Counted from the stretch's first letter, positions 6,449-15,499 are shown. The stretch is DNA of 64,000 bases from Methanorbis rubei (GCF_032714495.1 NZ_JAWDKB010000003.1:186001-250000), one strand, 5' to 3'. Program-made: numbers and translations. The notes: generated by a model from the letters alone, not told the origin.

Positions 6449-7888
6449 TTATTTTCCTACCATGACTTCGCCGAGTTCATTGACACCAATCACTTTTTCG
6501 CCGGACTCACGGAGGTTTTTGATGTAAATTATGACTTGTTCGGTGAGTTTTTCTCCGGGACAAACGAACGGGATGCCGGGCGGGTAGGGGATGATGGAGG
6601 AGGCACAGATTCTACCGGCACTTTTCTCGAGTGGAATGCGTTCTTTGTTTTGGGGAATTGGGAAGAGTTCGAGTTTTTCTTCGAACACAGCGTTCACGGA
6701 TTTTTTTGGCGTGCGGGCTGCGCCTGCATGTTCGCGGCTTATTGCCGCGAGAGCGGCAATAAGCCGTTCCATGTGTTGTCTGGTGTTGCCGATGCCGGTC
6801 ATGCACATGAGGATGTTGCCGGTAGTGAGTTCTGCGTAGATTCCTTTTTCGATGAGGAGCTGTTCGAGCTCTGCGGCATCGAGTCCTGCGTTGCTCATGT
6901 CAAGGTTGAGTTTGGTGATATCGAGGTTGATCGGTTCTTTGGTATCGAAGGGGTTGCCGATCACAACAAGCCCAGGAATTTTTCCTGCTTCTTGGTAGAA
7001 GTAGAGGAGGGCGTCATGCCACTCCTGCATCAGCTGATCTTTGTGCTGGTTGAGAATTGCGGCGTTGATGTCAAGCGAGGCCATGAGGAGGTAGGAGGGG
7101 CTGGTTGACTGGATCATCTGAAGTTTGTCTTCGAGGGTGTAGCGGTCAACGCGGTCTGAGTTGAGGTTGAGGACTGCACTCTGGGTGAAGGAGGCGAGCG
7201 TTTTGTGGACCGAGTTAATGACGATGTCTGCTCCTTCTTCTTCGGCAGATTTCGGCATGTCGGTGAAACCTGCGTCCTGGAAGAATTTGAGATGGGCGCC
7301 ATGCGCCTGATCGATAATGAGGATTTTTCCATGAGAGTAGACGACGTCTGCGATTGCACGGATGTCAGAGCAGATGCCGTAGTAGTTGGGGGAGGGGAGG
7401 ATGACTGCTTCTGCTTCAGGATTTTCTCTGATGCAGCGTTCGATCTCGTGTGCGGTGATTTCTCCTGAGATGCCGTACTCGTGAATGATTTCCGGGTATG
7501 CATATACCGGCTGGATGTCAGCAAGCACGAGTGCGTTGAAGATGGCTTTGTGGGAGTTTCTGGCCATGATCAGTTTTTTTCCTTTGGGAACTGATGCCAT
7601 GATGGCGGCGATTACGCCGCCGCTTGTTCCGTTTATGAGGAGGTAGGATCTTTTTACTCCGTAGAGGTTTGCGTAGTTTTTCTGTGCGGTTTTGAGGATT
7701 CCTTCGGTCTGAAAGAGGTTGTCTGCGCCAGGAATTTCGGTGATGTCGCAGTCCATGATTTTTTGAAGGAAGGGCTCAAAGCCGAATCGTTGGTAGATTG
7801 CGGAGCCTTTGTGCCCCGGCATGTGAAAGGATACGGTCTGTTTTTCAGCGTGATCGAGGAGGAAGTTGAGGATAGGAAGGTTAGTCAT
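6449..7888 (-). CDS. Orn/Lys/Arg-type PLP decarboxylase (fold type I)
   Basis: A 479-residue decarboxylase of the Orn/Lys/Arg major-domain family. Visible landmarks: FHMPGHKGS near residue 20, DITEIPGADNLF, the substrate/PLP region INGTSGGVIAAIMA, the cofactor Asp in IIDQAHGAHLKF and the Schiff-base Lys in NSVHKTLASFTQSA. The family decarboxylates arginine, lysine or ornithine for polyamine synthesis; the exact substrate cannot be read here. The start at 7888 is preceded by GGAGATGTC. The frame stays open for 200 bases upstream only because it runs into a family A repeat. The next gene downstream is ectB-like, making diaminobutyrate a candidate substrate. Confidence 0.88.
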   Translation of the reverse strand: MTNLPILNFLLDHAEKQTVSFHMPGHKGSAIYQRFGFEPFLQKIMDCDITEIPGADNLFQTEGILKTAQKNYANLYGVKRSYLLINGTSGGVIAAIMASVPKGKKLIMARNSHKAIFNALVLADIQPVYAYPEIIHEYGISGEITAHEIERCIRENPEAEAVILPSPNYYGICSDIRAIADVVYSHGKILIIDQAHGAHLKFFQDAGFTDMPKSAEEEGADIVINSVHKTLASFTQSAVLNLNSDRVDRYTLEDKLQMIQSTSPSYLLMASLDINAAILNQHKDQLMQEWHDALLYFYQEAGKIPGLVVIGNPFDTKEPINLDITKLNLDMSNAGLDAAELEQLLIEKGIYAELTTGNILMCMTGIGNTRQHMERLIAALAAISREHAGAARTPKKSVNAVFEEKLELFPIPQNKERIPLEKSAGRICASSIIPYPPGIPFVCPGEKLTEQVIIYIKNLRESGEKVIGVNELGEVMVGK

Positions 7889-7970
7889 GACATCTCCTTG
7901 TTGATAGAAACGTTGACGCGGGAGGGAGATTAGTATTGCGATGCCTGATATTTTTCTGTTCTTGGCCTCA

Positions 7971-8214
7971 CAAGGAGTAACCACGTGACGCATGCCTTTG
8001 GCCTGCTCACCGCTTCGCGGGAATGCACGGAATATATTTTTCATATTTTGAGAGAGTAAAAAGGAATTAATTTTCTCGGAAATCTTTCCGTGCATTCCGG
8101 CGCCGCAGGCGTTCTCCGTGCATTTTATTCAGTGAAGCTCTGTGTACTCCGTGCATTCTGTGGTTATTTCAAACAAAACCACATGTCACAGAACCACATC
8201 GCGTAAGTTTTATT
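7971..8214. repeat. Family A palindromic element A2
   Basis: Fills most of the 389-base spacer between the decarboxylase and the MutY-like gene. Left arm GGAGTAACCACG and ATGCACGGAA, right arm TTCCGTGCATTCCGG and GTGCATTCTGTGGTTAT, ending in CATCGCGTAAGTTTTATT, a degenerate form of the family end. The arms carry different GC modules: left has GCATGCC..GGCCTGCTCACCG (the family C module), right has GCGCCGCAGGCGTT. The AT-rich loop matches the loop of element A4. Confidence 0.8.
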
Positions 8215-8277
8215 GGAGCAAAATGACGTGTCGAAAATTTTTCTCAACAAAAATTATTTTTTTCATCAGAAATAATT

Positions 8278-9150
8278 TTACCGCCGCATCCGATACTCTC
8301 CGTTCTCTTCCCGAACAAAAAATCCTTCACCACACATCTCGTCAAGAATTTTTTCAACCCGCTCACCCGACTTTCCCACCGCACACGCAATCTCTTCAAT
8401 ATTTTTTCCATCGCCCGCAAGAAGCATTCGAAGAACCGCACCCCTCACCTGTCGGTCAGAGCCTTCAAAGGCTGACTGCTTCACGTACTGGCGACTCCTC
8501 CGGTTCGGATTCGGCACTGAGGATTTTAGGGCTGTTCCAAGATCCATCAATGCCCAGTACCACTCGCGGGAGCGATTCATCAGAAGGCATGCGGTAGCAA
8601 GCGGAAGAATATCTCGGTCATCCACGACCGCATCGTCAGCGAAGAAGTAGTGGATGAAGACACGGCGGATGTTGGTCTCGATAAACACCACCGGGCGGTT
8701 GAAGGCAAATGCCGCAATCGAGCAGGAGGTGGCAGGACCAATTCCCGGAAGTTTTTCCAGCAGTTCCGGATCCTCCGGCAAAACGCCGCCGTACTCATCT
8801 GTTACCTGACGTGCGAGTTTTTGCAGCCGCAGAGCACGGCTGTTGTAGCCCATTCCCTGCCATGCGGCAAGCAGCTCGGCCTGCGGAGCTGCTGCGAGTG
8901 CGGCGAAGTTTGGAAACCTCTCGATGAACTTCGGATACATCGTTTCAACTCGCGGCACCTGCGTCTGCTGGAGCATGACTTCAGATACCACAATTCGGTA
9001 CGGATCAAAATGCAGTCGCCACTCCATCTCATGGCGTCCCTTTGCCTCGTAGAACTCCATCACTTCGTCCTGAAAGTCGCGGACGAGATCAGGCGTCATG
9101 CCTGAACTGGCAAAACGCTGACGGAACTCGGAGATGAGATGAGGGGACAT
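8278..9150 (-). CDS. MutY-like adenine DNA glycosylase without iron-sulfur cluster
   Basis: A 290-residue HhH-GPD glycosylase. SEVMLQQTQV carries the catalytic Glu of MutY, and LEKLPGIGPATSCSIAAFAF is the helix-hairpin-helix. The position of the catalytic Asp reads IETNIRRV, i.e. Glu instead of Asp. The four-cysteine cluster loop normally following DLG is absent: the sequence continues LKSSVPNPNRRSRQYV without Cys. A winged-helix-like tail (residues about 230-290) replaces the usual C-terminal domain. From memory, a MutY subfamily with these changes exists in archaea and candidate bacteria. It would remove A opposite oxidised G. Start 9150 has no ribosome binding site and may be leaderless. 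Confidence 0.8.
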   Translation of the reverse strand: MSPHLISEFRQRFASSGMTPDLVRDFQDEVMEFYEAKGRHEMEWRLHFDPYRIVVSEVMLQQTQVPRVETMYPKFIERFPNFAALAAAPQAELLAAWQGMGYNSRALRLQKLARQVTDEYGGVLPEDPELLEKLPGIGPATSCSIAAFAFNRPVVFIETNIRRVFIHYFFADDAVVDDRDILPLATACLLMNRSREWYWALMDLGTALKSSVPNPNRRSRQYVKQSAFEGSDRQVRGAVLRMLLAGDGKNIEEIACAVGKSGERVEKILDEMCGEGFFVREENGEYRMRR

Positions 9151-9229
9151 AAATGCATCATATTGTGTGTCGAATCTTACGAAAATAATTTGGGAAAACT
9201 GCATTCAGACTACAACAAAAAATTCAATA

Positions 9230-11872
9230 CTATTTTTTCTGTGACGTATTTTTGCTCCGTGTCCCATGACATTCTGGATAGCGGCTGCAGCCATAAAATT
9301 CTCCAAATTTACCATGCCGGAGAGACATCAAGGAGCCACATTTCGGACAGAACACCTGTTGTTCGGCGGAGAATGTAGTCTTGGGACAAAAAATAATATT
9401 ATCTGTGTCCTGTTTTAGTAATTCGTTAACGAATATCGAAACTTTTGAGTTTTGCTCTGGTACTGGGAGATACACGTTGTTTCGTGTTCTGGTAAGAGCA
9501 ACATAAAACAACCTCCTCTCCTCCCCATACAGATATCCATCTTTCTGCGTGAGGACCAGTCGAAGAATCGGATCGTCTGCAATCTTATTTGGGAATCCTA
9601 ATATATTGTTTTCCAGATTCAGTATGATAACATTATCTGCCTCCAATCCCTTGGAACGATGAGCAGTTAAAAATTCCACAACAAGTTTAGGATACTTTTC
9701 AGAAACCACAAATACCTGATTATGATCAGAAGTTCTGATTTTTTTCAGGGAAAATCCTGTACCAAATATGCATAAACCATCGCGTTCAATGTCACTGTTT
9801 GTCCTTCCCAGAACCATTATCGTTGCCTCTTCACCAAACTTTGTGACAATATCTTTAACAATATCTTTCAGCGCCTCTGCTGGGGATTTTTGATATGACA
9901 CAATCCTGATTGGATGAACGTGATGGGATGCAGAGCGTAGATCCTTTTTCAACTGTTCAGGATTTGTCATCACAAATTTTCCGGCAGAATTTACTAACTC
10001 TTGGGAATTGCGGTAGGTCTTTTCAATTTTTAATGTAGCAGTATATCCAAAATATTTTGCAAAATTAGTAAAGAGCCCAATATCAGATCCAGCAAACCGA
10101 TAAATCGATTGCCAGTCATCCCCCACACAGACTACTTTTGCCTGTGTTTTGTCACGAATTGCCTGAATAAGTCTGAATCTACCAACTGAAATATCCTGAA
10201 ACTCATCAACTATGATGTATCGATAGGGGAGGGTAAGATGGCCTGATGTCACAGCAGCTGCAGCTTGATTGATCATATCCGCAAAATCAATCAGATTATC
10301 GGTTTTTAACTGATCCTGATATCTGGTAAATATCGGCGAAACAATATCAAGAAACAGTCTCTCTCTTTCACGAAGATAAGGGTTCGACGAAAGATCTTTT
10401 CTGAAGGTGGAGGATGGATTGTTGGTATATCCGTTGGATTTGTACAATGTAATAAATTCGGCAATCAGATTCAAAAAATCAAAATAACCGTGCATATACT
10501 TGTGTTCCAGCCATGCGGTGTACATTTTGGTAAGATCACATGTTTGGAATATGATATCATGAGAACAAAGCAACTCCTCCAGTTTTTCTAAAAGAATACC
10601 ATCCTTTTGATAATAGGAATATGTTTCAAGCAATATAGTGCCATGTTTTTTGTGAATCTCACGCTTCCAGTCAATTCCGAGTTTGTATTCTCTCTCTTTC
10701 TCCGGTGATAACCAAGGAACAGAACCATCAGCCGAGATACCAAAATGTTCAAGATACAGATCATAATCTGGCAAGTAAAAATCCGGCTGATAAGTTTTTT
10801 TCAGAGGATCATCTGTACTGAAGGGATATGGTCGCTCGTACTCATATCGTATCCCATGCAAAAACAGATAATTTGCAATTACCAACTCCTCAAAACTTTT
10901 CACTTTCTCGAAAGCGTGCGTAATGCGGTCTTCCTGCTGAACTTTGTCTATATAAGATTCAGCTTTAGATCGCAATGTTTCAAGTTGAAGATTTTGACAC
11001 ACGGCAGTTACATCCGACATGTTCTGACAGTCTTTGAATTCGGTAGGAATATTCAGATAACTACCGAAATATGTCATAATCGTTGCGATCTGTGAGGGAT
11101 TTTCTCCGAGTGATTTGAAATACTGCTGAATACATGATTTTAACAAATATTCTTCCGCAACACGGGGCTGATATCCTTTAGATGTAGTAATCAGACTCAA
11201 TCCCAGTTTATGAAAGGTTTTTGCGTCGATTGAAACATCCATTCCTCGAGATACACGATTCCTTAGCTCCTCCGTTGCTTTATTGGTATAGGATATGAGA
11301 AGAATTTCGTTAGGATTGATCTGTTTTTTCTCAATAAGATATCGTACTTTTCCGCAGATTGTAAGTGTTTTTCCAGTACCTGCACCGGCAATGACGAGGA
11401 TATTGTCTTCATCCGTTACGGCAACCGTACGTTGTTGAATATCCAAGGATTTTCCATCAATGTCATCAAAAAATATCTTCGTGGCATCCAATTCTTTTTT
11501 GATGAATTCTTGGTTCCAGTCGTCGACGTATGATTGTAAATGTGAGTAGGTATCAAGAAATGTTTTTTCATTTTTCTCAAATGAGTACCACTTCGGAAGA
11601 TGATCAAAATATGAGCAGACATTTTGAAATCTGTTCTGTAAATTTAGGACATCTTGGTGAGCAATGAAATTTTTCTTGAGAATATCCAGCTGAGAATAAA
11701 AATCAGCAGTGGATGTATGCATCTCGTGATAGATCACATCCTGTCGTATTTCTTTAGTTAGTCTCTCTCGTTCAGCTGACAATTTTCTTTTTCTGTGAAT
11801 AACAATCCAGATACAGCCACAGCTTATGAGAAGAAGAATGAGTAATACGATGAGTAATTCACCAAATATCAT
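9230..11872 (-). CDS. Membrane-anchored HelD-like UvrD helicase with nuclease-like insert and zinc finger
   Basis: An 880-residue superfamily 1 helicase. Order: hydrophobic anchor at residues 5-25, coiled region, Walker A in VIAGAGTGKTLT, motif Ia YTNKATEELRNRV, an insert with YQPDFYLPDYDLYLEHFG resembling a PD-(D/E)XK-type fold, DEFQDI (motif II), GDDWQSIYRF (motif III), TAHRSKGLEADNVI (motif V), ALTRTRNNVYL (motif VI), and a C-terminal topoisomerase-type zinc finger CPKCGSLM...YGCSRYPEC. The architecture fits helicase IV (HelD). The gene is clearly more AT-rich than its neighbours, which suggests transfer. Role in repair or defence is not resolved. Confidence 0.85.
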   Translation of the reverse strand: MIFGELLIVLLILLLISCGCIWIVIHRKRKLSAERERLTKEIRQDVIYHEMHTSTADFYSQLDILKKNFIAHQDVLNLQNRFQNVCSYFDHLPKWYSFEKNEKTFLDTYSHLQSYVDDWNQEFIKKELDATKIFFDDIDGKSLDIQQRTVAVTDEDNILVIAGAGTGKTLTICGKVRYLIEKKQINPNEILLISYTNKATEELRNRVSRGMDVSIDAKTFHKLGLSLITTSKGYQPRVAEEYLLKSCIQQYFKSLGENPSQIATIMTYFGSYLNIPTEFKDCQNMSDVTAVCQNLQLETLRSKAESYIDKVQQEDRITHAFEKVKSFEELVIANYLFLHGIRYEYERPYPFSTDDPLKKTYQPDFYLPDYDLYLEHFGISADGSVPWLSPEKEREYKLGIDWKREIHKKHGTILLETYSYYQKDGILLEKLEELLCSHDIIFQTCDLTKMYTAWLEHKYMHGYFDFLNLIAEFITLYKSNGYTNNPSSTFRKDLSSNPYLRERERLFLDIVSPIFTRYQDQLKTDNLIDFADMINQAAAAVTSGHLTLPYRYIIVDEFQDISVGRFRLIQAIRDKTQAKVVCVGDDWQSIYRFAGSDIGLFTNFAKYFGYTATLKIEKTYRNSQELVNSAGKFVMTNPEQLKKDLRSASHHVHPIRIVSYQKSPAEALKDIVKDIVTKFGEEATIMVLGRTNSDIERDGLCIFGTGFSLKKIRTSDHNQVFVVSEKYPKLVVEFLTAHRSKGLEADNVIILNLENNILGFPNKIADDPILRLVLTQKDGYLYGEERRLFYVALTRTRNNVYLPVPEQNSKVSIFVNELLKQDTDNIIFCPKTTFSAEQQVFCPKCGSLMSLRHGKFGEFYGCSRYPECHGTRSKNTSQKK

Positions 11873-11952
11873 TGATATATTGCCTCAGTATTTATAATGT
11901 AATTTTCTATTGGGATAATAATATCTAAAATTAGTGTGATAAAAATAGATTC

Positions 11953-11970
11953 GGGGATGTCCAAATCCCC
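11953..11970. terminator. Short GC hairpin after cbiN
   Basis: GGGGA-tgtccaaa-TCCCC is a 5-pair stem in the gap between the cbiN stop and the helicase start. It could terminate the cbiMN transcript, although no long T-run follows on the minus strand. It resembles a tRNA T-arm at first sight but no cloverleaf surrounds it. Confidence 0.3.
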
Positions 11971-12001
11971 ACAAGAACATAATGTCCACACGATTTTTTA
12001 C

Positions 12002-12304
12002 TTACTCATCATCTTTTCTGCCCTTCGCCCCTCTCCAGTATCCGAAGAAGTAGCCCACAATAACCGCTCCGATAGCCGCCTGCACACAGAAGAACAGCGA
12101 CTCAATCTCTCCGCTTGGCGGCTCCCAGATTGGATTGAACCAGGGCTCATACCCGCTCTCGTCAATCATATCCGCAGCTCCGCCGTCAGCTCCACCCCAG
12201 CCTTCTTCTCCTTCAGCGCCGGAAGGGATCAGCAGAAGAGTGCCGATAACAAAGATGACGATGACTGCAATGCCGAGAATAATTTCAATCGTCGCCCGGT
12301 TCAT
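12002..12304 (-). CDS. cbiN: Cobalt/nickel ECF transporter subunit CbiN
   Basis: A 100-residue protein with one hydrophobic segment at each end (about residues 8-27 and 70-90) and an acidic, Gly-rich extracytoplasmic loop, the CbiN architecture. CbiN works with CbiM to load and transport cobalt or nickel for cobalamin, F430 and hydrogenase cofactors. The ATG at 12304 overlaps the cbiM stop. The usual energising partners CbiQ and CbiO are not next to it in this window. Confidence 0.87.
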   Translation of the reverse strand: MNRATIEIILGIAVIVIFVIGTLLLIPSGAEGEEGWGGADGGAADMIDESGYEPWFNPIWEPPSGEIESLFFCVQAAIGAVIVGYFFGYWRGAKGRKDDE

Positions 12305-12993
12305 GCTGCCTCACCCTGAATCTTTGCTATCTCGTCATCACCAATGATGCCGAGCTTCTTCAGAATGTCAGGCTTCACGCGGACGATGTACTTTGCCACA
12401 AGACCGCAGATGATACCCTCAATGATTGCGAGCGGAATCTGCGTGACTGCAAAGATTGCCGCAAACGCAATGAATGCCGAAAGAATGCTGCCGTCAGCAG
12501 GGAACGCAAGGGCAAGCTGCAGAGAGGTAACCGTGTAGGTCACAAGGTTTGCAACAGCCGCGGTCACGAACACCGCAAGACCAAGACCGACTTTGCTTTT
12601 TCTCAAAGCCACGAACACGAGCCATGCAACAAACGGTCCTGCGATTGCCATCGAGAACACATTTGCGCCAAGCGTCGTAAGACCGCCGTGCGCGAGAAGA
12701 ATTGCCTGAAATACCAGTACGATGGTTCCAAGAACCGACGTGATCCATGGACCGAAGAATGCAGCGGACAGACCGGTTCCCGTTGGATGGGAACAGCTTC
12801 CGGTAACTGACGGAATCTTGAGTGCAGAGAGTACGAAAACAAATGCACCGCAGACCGCCATCAGAGGAAGAACGCGTCTGTCCTGCTGTATCATCTGTTT
12901 CATCCTCCACAGACCATAGATGACACAAGGTGCTGAGAGCACAGCCCACAGCACACACCATTCGATGGGGAGATACCCTTCCATAATGTGCAT
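12301..12993 (-). CDS. cbiM: Cobalt/nickel ECF transporter substrate component CbiM
   Basis: A 230-residue membrane protein starting MHIMEGYLP, the invariant N-terminus in which the amino group and His2 coordinate the metal; this fixes the start at 12993 rather than an in-frame codon 21 bases upstream. [10 protein letters not shown] supplies further metal ligands, and about seven hydrophobic helices follow. It binds Co2+ or Ni2+ and passes it through the membrane with CbiN and an ATPase module. cbiQO are absent nearby, so an ATPase encoded elsewhere must serve it, or it functions as a MN unit. Confidence 0.92.
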   Translation of the reverse strand: MHIMEGYLPIEWCVLWAVLSAPCVIYGLWRMKQMIQQDRRVLPLMAVCGAFVFVLSALKIPSVTGSCSHPTGTGLSAAFFGPWITSVLGTIVLVFQAILLAHGGLTTLGANVFSMAIAGPFVAWLVFVALRKSKVGLGLAVFVTAAVANLVTYTVTSLQLALAFPADGSILSAFIAFAAIFAVTQIPLAIIEGIICGLVAKYIVRVKPDILKKLGIIGDDEIAKIQGEAA

Positions 12994-13383
12994 TAAAATT
13001 AATTGGTATAACAACTATTTATTTGTGTTCAATTCAAATCGAAATGAGTGTGAGTAATATTTATTGTGTTGCGGCGTGGGCGTCCGGGCATCTGAAAGGT
13101 GCATGAGATGATCCCGGAATCATTTTTCCAGTCAGTGCCGCACTACGGTTGTGTGATGCGGATATTTTCATAATTTGATGAAAATATCCGATTTATTGGC
13201 AGGATATATGTCGCATTTCATGGACCTTCATAGAGGGCAAATAAGGCTCTTAAAATTTCGGGAAGGGTATTTCATCGTCCGAAAAAACCCTGGCCGGATG
13301 AGGTGACCGGTTGGATCATATAATGACGCGGTATATGGGAGTATTTTTCCCTCCCTATCCGGCATTTTGAAAAAAAGGAGGGG
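12994..13383. other. Intergenic leader upstream of cbiM
   Basis: A 390-base spacer without a credible gene. It holds a perfect 11-pair hairpin at 13160-13189 (GGATATTTTCA / TGAAAATATCC) and imperfect GC-rich pairings around 13060-13150, all between the OB-HD gene and cbiM. I could not match it to a cobalamin or NiCo riboswitch. It is either the upstream terminator plus promoter, or a structured leader of cbiM. Confidence 0.35.
13160..13189 (-). terminator. Perfect 11-pair hairpin
   Basis: GGATATTTTCA, 8-base loop, TGAAAATATCC. It lies about 200 bases past the stop of the OB-HD gene and 170 bases before cbiM. No T-run follows directly, so the terminator label is tentative. Confidence 0.35.
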
Positions 13384-14325
13384 TTAGACTGCTTTCCAGA
13401 GGAACTTTTCACTGCGGAGACCTTTCTTTTTCTGGCCTTTCGGTGTTTCGGCGAGGTCGTCTACAATGCTCCTGAGCATGGAGCTTGCTCCGTCCGCCTG
13501 ATTGACGAGCCATGCTTCAGCAGTGAGCGGCACGACATCGCCGTAGATGCCGTGATGGGACTGGATGATGTGGCGGAGCTGTAAGAGCTGCGACTCGGAG
13601 ATGAGATTTTTGTACTCATCGATGAACATGATGCCCATGGTGATGTGTTCGATTAAGTTGTAGGTGTCGTTTGGCACGTAGCCGTAGCCGACTTTGTCGA
13701 AGCAGAATATTTTTCCGATGTCATGCAGAACCGCTCCGGCGATGACCATGTCGCGGTTGATCTCGGTTCTCGGCATTGTTTCAACCAGATTCAGGGCAAT
13801 CTTTGCGGTCTCAAGCGAGTGCTCGCAGAGTCCGCCGGTGTATTCATGATGGCGGCGGATTGCTGCGGGGCATTCGTAGAATCTCTGATCCAGACAGCAG
13901 GCGACGAAGAGTCTGAGGTCTCCGTTGATGATACTTGCGACCAGTTTCTGCAGCTCGGCTGCGTTGCCTTTGATGTCAGCCGGCGTAAAGATGAAGTCAG
14001 TTGCCTGTCCGTTCATCAGAGTAACCGGCTGGCCCGTGAGTGATTCCAGTGTCTGTGTTGATTCTGAGTGTACGTAAATATCGCCGGTCTGTTTTGCTTT
14101 ACCAACGCCGTTTACTGCGTAGACAGCTCCGGTTTTTACCGCACGTGCGGCTTCGACGACGTTTGTGCCATAGGCTTTGCACTCGATCGTTCCCGTCCGG
14201 TCAGCGAGTGTCATGTAGAGAAACTGTTCGCCGTGTTTGTTGCGGAGATCCGCCCGCTTAATCAGGAATAGCGATTTTACTTCGGTTCCGTCCGCGATAT
14301 TATTTATGTAGAGGGTTTTTTCCAT
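13384..14325 (-). CDS. OB-fold/HD-domain 3'-5' exonuclease (YhaM-like)
   Basis: A 313-residue protein with an N-terminal OB-fold (about residues 1-90, with FLYMTLADRTGTIECKAYG) and a metal-dependent HD domain (about 140-290) showing HHEYTGGLCEHSLETAKIAL, AVLHDIGKI and IIQSHHG. This is the YhaM arrangement; bacterial YhaM is a 3'-5' exoribonuclease that also cuts single-stranded DNA. The ATG at 14325 begins the OB domain (MEKTLYINN). The open frame extends 99 bases upstream, close to a family A repeat, without support. Function in archaea is inferred from domains. Confidence 0.82.
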   Translation of the reverse strand: MEKTLYINNIADGTEVKSLFLIKRADLRNKHGEQFLYMTLADRTGTIECKAYGTNVVEAARAVKTGAVYAVNGVGKAKQTGDIYVHSESTQTLESLTGQPVTLMNGQATDFIFTPADIKGNAAELQKLVASIINGDLRLFVACCLDQRFYECPAAIRRHHEYTGGLCEHSLETAKIALNLVETMPRTEINRDMVIAGAVLHDIGKIFCFDKVGYGYVPNDTYNLIEHITMGIMFIDEYKNLISESQLLQLRHIIQSHHGIYGDVVPLTAEAWLVNQADGASSMLRSIVDDLAETPKGQKKKGLRSEKFLWKAV

Positions 14326-14400
14326 GAATATTTCCGTGCTATGTAGTTGGGGGTCCGGCAATAAATGGTTGTTTGATTCGGTCTGCGGGAATTTTCTGTA

Positions 14401-14632
14401 GGTGGTTTTCCTTGGAGTAACCACGGAATTCCACGGAAAAAAACACGGAGAACGCCTGCGGCGCCGGAAAACACAGAAAGCCTAAGGAAGTTGGCGTCTC
14501 AAAACAGTGACCAACTACACATACCCGTACTCTTAGGCTTTCCGTGTTTTCCATAAGCGAAGCGGTATTCTGTGTTTTTTTCTGTGGTGCTCCGTGTGTT
14601 CAGTGTTTTCCGTGGTTACTCCAAACGAGACC
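14401..14632. repeat. Family A palindromic element A3
   Basis: Lies in the divergent spacer between the OB-HD gene and the ATP-grasp gene. Ends GGAGTAACCACGGAATTCC and CCGTGGTTACTCCAAACGAGACC-type sequence. The loop from CCTAAGGAAGTTGGCGTCTC to ACTCTTAGG is nearly the same as in A8 and A1. The left arm carries the GC module AACGCCTGCGGCGCC, while the right arm carries AAGCGAAGCGGTATT, so the arms do not pair in the middle: evidence of module exchange. Confidence 0.85.
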
Positions 14633-14688
14633 AAAATTTGAATTCCAAAAGAAATCCTTATGATTTGGGCGGGCATACAGAAGTGGCA

Positions 14689-15492
14689 ATGATTCATATA
14701 ATTCCCAAACCCACCGATACCCCGACCGATAACTCGACCGGCATGGTGATGGCGGAACTCAAGCGGATGAATGTCCCCTTTGAAGTTCTCAACCTTGCCT
14801 CGGTTGACCCCTTCAACTTGCCGGTCGACGGCGAAACCATCTGGGCATGCGGCATTAAGCAGGACGGCGTACAGTTTGAACTCCTCAAGGCGCTCGAACT
14901 CACCAACCGCGTCATCAACTCTCCTGAGGCAATCGCTACCTGTGCAAGCAAAGTAACTACAACCGCCATGCTGATCAATGCCGGAGCGCCAAGCCCTGAC
15001 ACCTGCTTCACGAACGACAAAAAAGTCGTCGCCGATTTTCTCGCGGCCCATGACGGCAAAGCAGTCTACAAACCAATTTACGGATTTGATGGAAACGGCA
15101 TCTATCTCTTCAACTCAGTTGATCAGATCACTGAGACAGCTCCCTACTATGTACAGGAGTACGTCAAAAACGACCGCGATTTCCGCATCTTCGTCATAGG
15201 AAACAAAGCTGTCGGCGCAATCAAACGCGAGTCCGATCACCTGACTCACAACATCCATCAGGGTGGTTGCGGCACAGCAGTAGAAATCCCAGTCGACATG
15301 CGTGCGGCAGCAGAAGCTGCCGCACGTGCTGTCGGCATCGACTACTGCGGCGTCGATCTTCTGCCGCTTGAAGACGGAGGCTACACCGTCCTCGAAGTCA
15401 ACGGAACCCCGAACTGGCACTGCATGACAGCCCCCATCCCCAGACTGCTTGCCGAGTATCTGGTCGAACAGGATAAACTCGGGAAGTGCTGA
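14689..15492 (+). CDS. ATP-grasp ligase of the RimK/CofF/MptN type
   Basis: A 267-residue ATP-grasp enzyme. VYKPIYGFDGNGIYLF is the Gly-rich ATP loop with its Lys, YVQEYVKNDRDFRIFVIG gives the nucleotide-binding strand and Arg, and LEVNGTPNWHCM has the metal-binding Glu and Asn. In methanogens this family adds glutamate to cofactors, for example tetrahydromethanopterin (MptN) or coenzyme F420 (CofF); which one cannot be decided here. The ATG at 14689 (MIHIIPKP) starts the fold; the frame upstream belongs to a repeat. No clear ribosome binding site, so possibly leaderless. Confidence 0.8.
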   Translation: MIHIIPKPTDTPTDNSTGMVMAELKRMNVPFEVLNLASVDPFNLPVDGETIWACGIKQDGVQFELLKALELTNRVINSPEAIATCASKVTTTAMLINAGAPSPDTCFTNDKKVVADFLAAHDGKAVYKPIYGFDGNGIYLFNSVDQITETAPYYVQEYVKNDRDFRIFVIGNKAVGAIKRESDHLTHNIHQGGCGTAVEIPVDMRAAAEAAARAVGIDYCGVDLLPLEDGGYTVLEVNGTPNWHCMTAPIPRLLAEYLVEQDKLGKC

Positions 15493-15499
15493 AAAATTT

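Noticed and set aside
7889-8095. N-terminal extension of the decarboxylase
   Set aside because: The frame is open only because it runs into repeat A2; the ATG at 7888 has a good ribosome binding site and fits the family.
11953-11970. tRNA T-arm
   Set aside because: The GGGGA/TCCCC stem has an eight-base loop and no acceptor, D or anticodon arms around it.
12994-13383. Cobalamin or NiCo riboswitch before cbiM
   Set aside because: I could not find the conserved core words of either class on the minus strand; left as unassigned structure.
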